From the NCBI GenBank assembly GCA_022432975.1, contig CM039505.1, positions 45,490,544-45,554,543 of the forward strand: a stretch of 64,000 bases of DNA, in the 5' to 3' direction. Made by a program: the position numbers and the translations under genes. A model generated the notes under the pieces. It did not search any database. It saw only the letters and a program-made list of their open reading frames with translations, and had not been told where the DNA came from. This document shows positions 1 through 8,727 of the stretch, in pieces; positions within the stretch are counted from its first letter, which is position 1, and every line of letters begins with the position of its first letter. The DNA is from Begonia masoniana (lineage: Eukaryota; Streptophyta; Magnoliopsida; Cucurbitales; Begoniaceae).

Positions 1-36
1 CAGTACCAATCGTCGCATGGAAGTACTCCAACAACT

Positions 37-96
37 GTAAGTGTTTATGTTAGCCCCAGTAATTAGATATTTATGAACATAGTTAACCTTGTACAG
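37..96 (+). other. putative 60-bp mini-intron in Del-A leader
   Basis: Donor ACT|GTAAGTGTTTATG and acceptor GTACAG|GAAG lie just before the gag ATG at 109. The span holds two upstream ATGs. Del-B (8656-8717) and Del-C (36210-36273) have the same arrangement at the same place. Splicing is inferred, not observed. Confidence 0.45.
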
Positions 97-108
97 GAAG
101 TGAGTTTA

Positions 109-3100
109 ATGGCCAGACGCCCAGGGAGACCTAGGATACCGAGGGAAATGCCAAACTTGAGGAGTGAGGAGGAACCTAGTGTTATCAGACAATTAACAGA
201 CTTGGTACGTCAGCAAACAGACTTAGTGCATCAGCAGTCCGATCAGTTGGGGGTGTTACTGAACTGAGAGGTACAGGGGAGTGCCAACTCAGGTTCTAGC
301 AATGAGCATTCTGGAGACCAATTCCGAAAGCTTCAGCCGCCCACGTTTGATGGAAAATCATCTAACCCGATTGTTGCTGAATAGTGGTTGAGGAAGATTG
401 AAAGCATGCTCTGATGTGCCAACGTCGGAGAAGGAGACAAGGTCACCTTGGCGACCTTTCATTTTGCTGGAGACGCCCAGCTTTGGTGGGAGACAATTGA
501 GACCACCACTGACATTCTGACTATGACTTGGTCACAGTTTAAGGACATCTTCTATGAGAAATATTTTAATAGCACAGTCCAGGCAGCAAAGAAGGTAGAG
601 TTTTTGAACTTGAAGCAGACAGGGTCTGTGGCTGAGTACGTTAGACAATTTGAGTCCCTGTCCAGATTCGCTGGACACTTTATTCACCAAAATGAAGATA
701 AGGTGTTTCAATTCATGAATGGACTGAAACCAGAAATGTACGGAAGGGTCAAGTTTTCTGGTTATAAAGGTTTGCCCTTCAGTGATGTTGTGTCCACAGC
801 ATTGGAGGTGGAAGAAGCTGAATTGAAATGTGCTTGACTAAAGGAAACCCCGAGAAAGTTTGTTCAACCACCGCCGCAGAGAGGAGTGAAGAGGCCCAAT
901 GAAGGCCAGCACAGCCAAGGGGTAGGAAAGAAGGCACTAGATACCAAGACGTTTCCTCAGTGCCCAAAGTGTTTAAAGAATCACTCGGGCAAGTGTAGAT
1001 TTGGATCGGGTAAGTGCTTCAACTGCGAAGAGGTTGGACACTTGTACAAGGATTGCCCAAAGCCCCGGATCGTTCGATGCTTCCATTGTAACAAGGTTGG
1101 CCATGTCAACAGAGACTGCCCAGCTTTGAAGGGTGGCCCTGCCAGGATTAAGCCAAGAATATTCTCCATGATGGAGTCAGGTGATGAGGACCAGCCTACT
1201 GTAGTGTCAGGTACTGTATTGATTAACTCTATACCTGCTTTTACTTTGATAGATTCGGGTGCAACTCATTCTTTTATAGCCTCTGCATTTGCTGATAAGT
1301 TAGATGTACGGTTTACTCCTTCTGAGCATGTGTATAACGTAGCATTACCTTCTGGTGAGCACATGCACTCGAGTCAAATGATGCCTGATAGTGTGGTGTT
1401 AGTAGGGAACATGAATTTGCCTGCTGATCTTATTGTTATGGACATAATGGGATTTGATGTGATCCTAGGAATGGATTGGTTGTTTAAGCATTATGCCACT
1501 ATAGATTGTAGAACTGGAATTGTTAGTTTTCAACCTCCTAGTGGTTTAAACCATACTTTCCAAGCCCTGAAGAAAGTAAGGAAATGACTGTAATGACTTC
1601 TGTTAGTTGTAGACCCTCCCCTTGCAGAGAGTATTTGTGCTTTTTGGCCAGTGTTTTAGACACACAAACAGTAGAAAAATCAAGCCCCAAAAATGTTTTA
1701 GTTCTCCAAGATTTTCCAGAAGTATTTCTAGATGACCTTCCTGGTTTGCCACCAGATAAGGAAATTGAATTTGTGGTAGATGTTTACCCCGGCGCTGAGC
1801 CAGTATCTAAGAATCCATATAGACTATCACCAGCAGAACTTAAAGAGTTGAAGAAACAGTTAGAGGATTTGTTGGAGAAGGGGTTCATACGCCCTAGTTT
1901 TTCACCATGGGGTGCATCTGTCCTTTTTGTCAGAATGAAGGATGGATCAATGCGTATGTGCACAGACTATAGAGAATTGAATAAGCTAACTGTCAAGAAC
2001 AAGTATCCATTGCCGAGGATTAATGATTTATTTGATCAGCTTAAAGGATGCAAGAGTTTTCTCTAAAATTGACCTTAGGTCCGGTTATTACCAGTTGAAG
2101 GTTAAATCTGAAGACATCCCAAAGACTACCTTTCGCACAAGGTATGGACATTATGAGTTTTTGGTTATGTCTTTTGGTTTGACAAATGCGCCAGCAGCCT
2201 TCATGGATCTTATGAATAGGGTGTTTCACGAGTATTTGGACAAGTTTGTCATTGTATTCATTGACGACATTCTAGTCTATTCTAAAACTAAGGAGGAGCA
2301 TGCAGGACACCTAAACCTAGTGTTAGGATTGCTGAGGCAACACCAACTTTACGCCAAATTTTCTAAGTGTGAGTTTTGGTTGGACAAAGTTCACTTTCTT
2401 GGTCATGTGATCGCTGGAGACGGGATATCTGTAGATCCAGCCAAGGTTTGATCAGTTAAGGAATGACCTCAACCGAAGAATGCCACTGATATCCGAAGTT
2501 TCCTTGGATTAGCAGGGTATTATAGAAAATTCATCAAGGGATTTTCAAAGATTGCCACACCCCTTACTATGTTAACAAGGAAAAATGTGAAGTATAATTG
2601 GACTGATAAATGTGAATCCAGTTTCCAGACCTTGAAGCAGAAACTGACCGATGCCCCAATTTTAACTCTTCCTGTCGAAAACGGTAAATTCAGTATTTAT
2701 TGTGATGCTTCTAAGGTTGGACTTGGTGGTGTTTTGATGCAAGATGGAAAGGTTATAGCTTATGCTTCTAGGCAGTTAAAAGTACACGAAAAGAATTACC
2801 CCACACATGACTTAGAATTAGCTGCTGTGGTTTTTGCATTAAAGATTTGGAGGCACTACCTGTATGGACAAACCTGTGAGATATTTTCGGATCATAAAAG
2901 TCTGAAATACATTTTCATGCAAAAGGAACTGAATATGAGGCAACGTAGGTGGTTAGAGTTTGTCAAAGACTATGATTTTGAGATTAAGTACCACCCTGGC
3001 AAGGCGAATGTAGTGGCTGATGCTTTGAGTAGAGTGACCCCTTTAGTTTCTACATTGACTCTAGACATACCGATAGCTTTAGAGACAGAATTCCAAAGAT

Positions 3101-4594
3101 TTAACCTGGAAGCTGTGTCTAGTGTGTCAGCCATGCTTTCGGCCTTATCTTTGAGGCCAACTATTTTGGAGAAAATAAAGGAAATTCAAATGAATGACGT
3201 TGAATGTAATAAGTATAAGTTGTGCATAAATTCTACTGACAAGTCGGATTTCAACTGCTCAGCTGATGGAATTCTCAAGTTTCGAAATAGATGGTTTGTT
3301 CCGGCTGATACCGAACTTAGAAAGGAAATCCTATCTGAGGCACATTCCTCCAGACTTTCTGTTCATCCTGGAAGTACGAAAATGTACAGAGATCTCAAGC
3401 AACATTATTGGTGGCCAGGTATGAAGAGAAGTGTGGCGGAGTATGTGAAGTCATGTCTGGTCTGCCAGCAAGTCAAAGCTGAACATCAGAGGCCTGCTGG
3501 AACATTACAACCCTTACCAGTTCCCGAATGAAAATGGGAACAAATAACTATGGATTTTGTTATAGGATTACCTAGAACAGTAAAAGGTCACGATGCAATT
3601 TGGGTAATAGTTGATTGTTTAACCAAATCAGCTCACTTTCTGCCGATGAAGATAACATACTCGATGGATCAATTGGCTGAGTTGTATGTGCACGAGGTTG
3701 TTAGACTGCATGGAGTTCCAAGCACCATAGTTTCAGACTGAGACTCCAGATTTACATCTAAGTTTTGTAAAAGTTTGCACAAGGCAATGGGAACACAGCT
3801 TAGTTTTAGCACAGCCTTTCATCCTCAAACTGATGGACAATCCGAGCGAACTATCCAAACGTTGGAGGATATGCTTCGTGCATGTGTACTGGAATTTCAA
3901 GGTTCTTGGAGTAAGTATATACCATTGATTGAATTCTCGTATAATAATAGTTTTCAAGCAACAATAGGCATGGCACCGTACGAGGCATTGTATGGACGAA
4001 AGTGCAGATCTCCATTATATTGGGAAGAAGTTGGAGAAGCACAATTGATTGGTCCTGATATTGTGCAGCAGACAGTAGAGAAGATTGCTCTTATCCGACA
4101 AAGAATCTTAACAGCTCAAAGCCGGCAGAAAAGCTATGCAGACAAAAGACAAAGAGAATTAAAATTTGATGTTGGTAATGAAGTTTTCCTTAAGGTGTCA
4201 CCTTTCAAAGGAGTTGTGAGATTTGAGAAAAGAGGCAAGTTGAACCCCAGATATATTGGACCTTTCCAAATCGTGAAGAGAATTGGGAAGTCGGCATATC
4301 AACTTCAGTTACCAGCCTCCTTGGAGGGAATTCATAATGTGTTTCATGTTTCCATGCTAAAGAGGTGTGTTAGAGATCCTTCCCAGATTGTGGAACATCC
4401 AGAGTATCGAAGTTCTTCTTGCTCTTACTTATGAGGAGAAACCAGTAAAAATCTTAGATTACGCAGTAAAGGTGTTACGCAACAAAGAAGTTCCACTGGT
4501 AAAAGTCTTAAGGCATAACCAGAACATTGAGGAGACAACTTGGGAGCACCAGCAGGACATGATGGACCAATATCCAGAACTATTCAGGTACTGA
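109..4594 (+). pseudogene. gag-pol: Del-A gag-pol polyprotein, decayed
   Basis: This is a single-frame Tekay/Del polyprotein that is now broken. In order: gag coiled N-terminus and retrotransposon gag domain (about 300-830); two CCHC zinc knuckles (about 1018-1115), where Del-B and Del-C have one; protease with D-S-G-A-T-H-S (about 1250); RT with the F-I-D-D active site (2257-2268); RNase H with C-D-A-S-K (about 2700); integrase HHCC and DDE core (3340-4060); and a chromodomain-like tail ending at 4592-4594. In-frame stops lie at 265, 382, 412, 835, 2449, 2464, 3529 and 3739: seven TGA, one TAG, no TAA. Frameshifts lie near 1585, 2050 and 4400. Most stops fit CGA-to-TGA or TGG-to-TGA change, as expected from decay of methylated DNA. 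It cannot make protein as it stands. Confidence 0.92.
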
Positions 4595-4616
4595 ATTTTG
4601 AGGACAAAATTCTTTT

Positions 4617-4629
4617 AAGGAGGGTAGAT
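4617..4629 (+). other. Del-A polypurine tract
   Basis: A purine run (aaggagggtaga) sits immediately 5' of the LTR start TGTAGCACCC, in the position of the plus-strand primer. Del-B has aaggaggggtgga and Del-C aaggagggtagga at the same place. Confidence 0.8.
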
Positions 4630-6079
4630 TGTAGCACCCGGTTCCATTGAACAAAAAATTTAATCTATTATTAATGATGAACTTTTATAGAAGGGTTGGG
4701 GAGAGTTATTGATTAGGTTAATAAATGATCAGGCGAGGGCATGATGGTAATTAGGATTTTACATAGTGGATAACACATTTAAGGAAAATTCCAGTGAGAG
4801 TAGCCGCCACTATCCCCATTTTCCTCTTTCGGTTTTCAGCTCGAGCAGTAGAACTCTCTAGGCGATTCTCTCGCCCGATTCTCCTTCAGCCTAGGTAAGT
4901 CTTGTTTTCTTGCATTTTAGCGATTAGTTTACTGAGAGAATACAATGTGAAGATTTCGAGGTTTCTGTGATTGAGGGTGGGTTCAGGTTCTTGGTGATAA
5001 ATGGGAATGCACGGGTAGTAGAGTTTCAAATCGATTTCCTCAAACATATTATTGATTTTTGGTAAGGTTTAGTAAGGATTGGATTAACGTACTGTCATGA
5101 CCTTAGGTGAGCGAGTTTTGGAGCAGTTGTAACCGAGCATTTCCAGGAGAGCCAGGTAAGTAAAGTATGCATGTGTCTTCGGGCCTACATCACAAAACAG
5201 TAGGGTTGTGCATTTTGTGAATGATTTTATATGTCATGCATCATGTTTTTGAAAGACTACGAAAATGAATTTCCATGTAAGAATGGTAAGGTATGAACTG
5301 AATGTGACAGACAAACTATTAAGGGAACTAATCCACCCCTTAATCGAATAGAGGATGTATGACATTGAGAGAATTGATCCCACTCTCAAGGGAACCATGA
5401 GATCAAATCAGCTATTAAGGGAATTCATCCACCCCTTAATCGAGTAGCGGATGTATGACATTGGGAGAATTGATCCCACTCCCAAGGAAACCAAAGGATC
5501 AGATCATTTTATGAACGTATGTGTATGCAACTGAGATGAGAAAGTAGAAATTGCATGTCTAGAAATTTATGTTTCAGCAATGCATTTCATTACTGCTTTA
5601 CTTACTTAGCATTAGGCTAATAGATGAGTTTTGTGATGTAGGTGTTGAGGATACTACAGGTGAATTCTCTGAGTTCACTGAGGGATAGGCTGGTTGGAGG
5701 AGCACATTCATGTTTCGGCCTGGTAAACTGATGAGGCGGGTTAACTGGTGTCAGTAATCTGAAAGTTTAGTTGACAGTGTTTCAATTTAAATTTGTTGAG
5801 TTTCATGACAGAAGTGGTTCTGATGTTTTGAATACGTTTTTGAGTTCCTTTTTTTTTATAATAGTGTCTGTTGGGATTTAATGTTGGCACTCACTGAATT
5901 TTTAGTAATGTAATGGTTTGAAATGTTTTTGAATGGTTTCAGTGAAGTGAGTAAATTCTTTTCTGTAGGTTAAGTTGTTGTCTATCGGAAGATGTCTTCA
6001 GTGGAAGCTATCGGATGATATAGAACAAACTTTGTCGTTTAGTGATCGGTATATGTAACTTGTTTTATCGGAAGGTGTA
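4630..6079 (+). repeat. Del-A 3' LTR, left part
   Basis: It starts TGTAGCACCC after the polypurine tract. It matches the inverted solo LTR at 39688-41805 along its length. Inside are splice-like signals (donor at 4895, acceptor ending 5106, 49-nt block 5107-5155, donor at 5156, acceptor ending 5641), the box GGGCCTACATC after the second donor, two 95-bp tandem units (5317-5506) with TTAAGGG/CCCTTAA and TTGAGAG/CTCTCAA arms, and a CTTACTTAGCATTAGGCT motif at 5601. It is cut at 6079 by Del-B. There is no coding sequence in this stretch. Confidence 0.88.
5317..5506 (+). repeat. two 95-bp tandem hairpin units in Del-A LTR
   Basis: Two diverged copies each contain two short inverted repeats (TTAAGGG...CCCTTAA and a GAGAG...CTCTC pair). 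Two related units occur in the inverted solo LTR around 40880-41090. Confidence 0.7.
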
Positions 6080-6239
6080 TGTAACACCCGACATTTCGGC
6101 CAGGTGATTTTCTGACCATTTTCATTGTCACCCTCTTATTTAACCGTTATGATTTAAATTTAATGTTAAGACAAATTTATTACAAGTTGAGTAAAACTAG
6201 GTTAGGTGGCAGTTTTGTAATTAGAATCGATGGATTTAG

Positions 6240-6247
6240 TATAAATA
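6240..6247 (+). promoter_or_regulatory. TATA box of Del-B LTR
   Basis: TATAAATA lies about 160 bp inside the LTR, with a start site expected near 6270. The same box occurs in the other two Del-B LTR copies (about 13352 and 21959). Confidence 0.7.
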
Positions 6248-6402
6248 GGAAATGGAAACCTTAAATCACATTTATTGCCACTGTAGCCGACATTCCCTCT
6301 CGGCGATTTCTTCTCTCCCAAGTTCTTGCTCTCGGCTACCAGAACTTTCCTCTGCCGACGACCGGTTTCGAGCTTGCTTTTCTCTGCAAATCCACACCCG
6401 AG

Positions 6403-6725
6403 GTATGAAATGGACAATGTAGTCATTCATTAGTAAATAGAGCTCTGTTCTCAGCTCGGCACTGAGTTCGGATTTTTAGCAGTGGCCGAGCAGTTTGTGA
6501 TTTTCTTAATCTGAGAGTAGAAATGTCATCCCGAATCAATTCTGAGCATTTTAAGTAACCAACTCGGATTTAATCAATGGAAAAACCTGTCCACCTAGTT
6601 TCGGATTTCAGACTGCAGTGTGTCAAACAGAGGAATCGGAATGACTTTAGCTAATAGATCCTAGGGTGGTTTATGATTAGGACTACTAGGACTTTGTTTT
6701 AACTACTGTAATGTACATGTTTTAG
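6403..6725 (+). other. putative LTR leader intron 1 (Del-B)
   Basis: Donor CCGAG|GTATGA and acceptor CATGTTTTAG|GTGAAG flank a 323-bp span. Equivalent donor and acceptor pairs lie at the same relative place in Del-A, Del-C and Del-D LTRs. Del-E shows the matching acceptor and 45-nt block. Confidence 0.4.
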
Positions 6726-6770
6726 GTGAAGAAGTTAAAGAGAGGAAGTTCGGATTGCTAAGGAATCCAG

Positions 6771-7427
6771 GTAAGTGAATGTATTAAGATTTCCGGCCAC
6801 TAGGGCCCTACACCGCAAGGGTATTAGGGAATCACTGAGATGTTAGCTTATTGACTATGACTTGTTATTTCCACGATATGAAGAAGTTATGTAAGTAAAT
6901 GTAAAGTTACAGGATGTTCTACTTGTCCTTATGGTATGACTTTTCTCTATGAACCTCATGTCTATGCATCATGCCCATGTTTATGATTAAGTAGAGAACA
7001 TGAAAAGTAAATGTAATCATGATTAAGTGCAAAACGGGGAAAAGACTATATTATGTATGACTCGCGAATTCTCCCACTGGTGGAGGCCGAGTTAATGATA
7101 TGTATGACTCGCGAAATCTCCCACTGGTGGAGGCCGAGTAATGATATGTATGGCTCGCGAATTCTCCCACTGGGGAGGCCGAGTGATGTATCATGATTGC
7201 CGCAATAGGCAAATGATTATGTATGACTGCCGCGATAGGCAAATGACTATGTACCCCTGTCTTCCTCCCTCGTTCCCTGCCTTAATACATGTTATGTAAA
7301 TGATAAAGATGAACATGAATGAAGAATGGTTTATGAATTATGTCCCTTTAAATTGTGTACTCATGTATATCTGTCAGCATGTATTCCTTACTAAGCATTA
7401 GGCTTATAGTTAAACCTTATGGTGTAG
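6771..7427 (+). other. putative LTR leader intron 2 (Del-B)
   Basis: The donor AATCCAG|GTAAGTGA follows a 45-nt exon-like block (6726-6770). The acceptor GGTGTAG|GTGAAG ends at 7427. TTACTAAGCATTAGGCTTA at 7388 sits about 35 nt upstream, the distance of a branch site. A GGGCCCTACAC box lies near the donor. All five Del-type LTR families here share the plan. Confidence 0.5.
7052..7190 (+). repeat. 46-bp hairpin array, three units (ancestral state)
   Basis: Three diverged units each carry CTCG...CGAG outer arms and a CTCC...GGAG inner stem. This is the seed of the 33-unit uniform array at 22769-24290. Confidence 0.85.
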
Positions 7428-7779
7428 GTGAAGAAGGTTCAGGTGAGGATGTTATGTTCAACGAGGATGCTTAAGGCTGGTTGCTGGAGGATGCTCAAGG
7501 TGACAGTGCGGGACTGGAGAGGCGATTTATGACCCCTGGTTTAAACTCTTATGTTACAGTATGTTAAAGGATATGGTAGTTTAAGTAGGATGAGATTATT
7601 TTAAAACGTTGAGCTTGAAACTGTCTAGTGGATCACTGAGTCAGGGAATGATTATGTAGATTTATGAATGATCTGTTGCTTAAGTCTTCCGCTATATGCG
7701 TTTGGATGAGTTGTGTTTTCTTCCAGTTGAAAGGAGTCCTTTGATGATTTAGTGTTCTCTACCGTAAGACGGAAGCTGG

Positions 7780-8075
7780 ATGAGGCAATCTTCCGGCTGA
7801 CGTCATCGGCAGATTCCGAATGTTAGAGTTTGATGGTTTAGTCTTCCGGCTGACGTCATCGGCAGATGCCGAATGTTAGAGTTTGATGGTTTAGTCTTCC
7901 GGCTGACGTCATCGGCAGATGCCGAAGGAATAGTTGTTGATGGTTTAGTCTTCCGGTTGACGTCATCGGCAGATCACCAAGTTGTTGATGGTTTAGTCTT
8001 CGGCTGACGTCATCGGCAGATGCCGAAGGATAGTTGCATGATGGTTTAGTCTTCCGGATGACGTCACCGGAAGAC
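7780..8075 (+). repeat. 53-bp array with TGACGTCA, six diverged units
   Basis: TGACGTCA starts at 7798, 7851, 7904, 7958, 8005 and 8059. The units differ in length and sequence, as expected of a normally aged array. Each has a palindromic bZIP-type core flanked by CCGGC/ATCGG. Confidence 0.9.
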
Positions 8076-8565
8076 GAAAAATGTGTTTTGTCGATTAGCG
8101 ACCGGATGATGTTTTAATTTAGCACGTGAGACCTACGTGTCCACCAGAAGATGTCTCCTTTTAGGCGATGTTAAGCGAGTCACGCGTAATGCACGTGATG
8201 ACCGGACGACTAAATTTCTGAGGGTTGTCAACGCATGCAACCCATGCAAACCCGAGTGGTATTATGTTAAAAGAATTGAGGGCATCTCCTCTTTTCCCGG
8301 AATTGTCAGGAAACCAATGACCGAGTCTAGTCGCTCGACTCTGTGAAAGTTTGAGCCGACGAGGCGTGGGAAGTCGGGCACGAGAGGGTTCATTTTCCTT
8401 AATGGTTCTGCGTCTCCATTACCAGTTTAGAAAATAAAAAAAAAATATATGTATAATGTGAAAGTCTGTTGTGAGATAGTAAGTGAATGTAATAATAGTA
8501 AAAGTCAGGCAAACGGTAAATGAAAGAATATGAATACGTGACGGCTCCTGGCCGGGGTCGTTACA

Positions 8566-8727
8566 ATTGTGGTATCAGAGCAAAACCAGGTTCTAAAACC
8601 GATTCTGCAGACTGCCTTCCAGCACTGACTGTCACTTGAGCACACCTCAGCAACTGTAAGTGTTTATGATTTCATGTATGTCATTAAGTTAAATTATGTC
8701 TGAAATGATTTGTCTAGGAATCCCAAG
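8566..8727 (+). other. Del-B primer binding site and leader with 62-bp mini-intron
   Basis: The primer site TGGTATCAGAGC (8570-8581) is complementary to the 3' end of plant initiator tRNA-Met. A GT-AG span at 8656-8717 (donor AACT|GTAAGT, acceptor TTGTCTAG|GAATCCC) contains five ATGs that would be removed by splicing, leaving 8728 as the first ATG after the junction. Confidence 0.75.

Larger units (their letters stand above)
6080..8565 (+). repeat. Del-B 5' LTR (2486 bp)
   Basis: It starts TGTAACACCC and ends GGGGTCGTTACA, followed after four bases by the primer site. It contains a TATA box at 6240, two putative introns (6403-6725 and 6771-7427), a three-unit 46-bp array, two short tandem hairpins with TTGCC/GGCAA arms (about 7191-7243) and six copies of a 53-bp unit bearing TGACGTCA (7780-8075). 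It has no long reading frame. With the TATA box only about 160 bp into the LTR, most of this sequence should be transcribed leader. Confidence 0.93.

Noticed and set aside
8570..8581. tRNA-Met gene fragment
   Set aside because: Only 12 bases next to an LTR end match; this is the primer binding site, seen also at 36127, 46356, 54698 and 59759.
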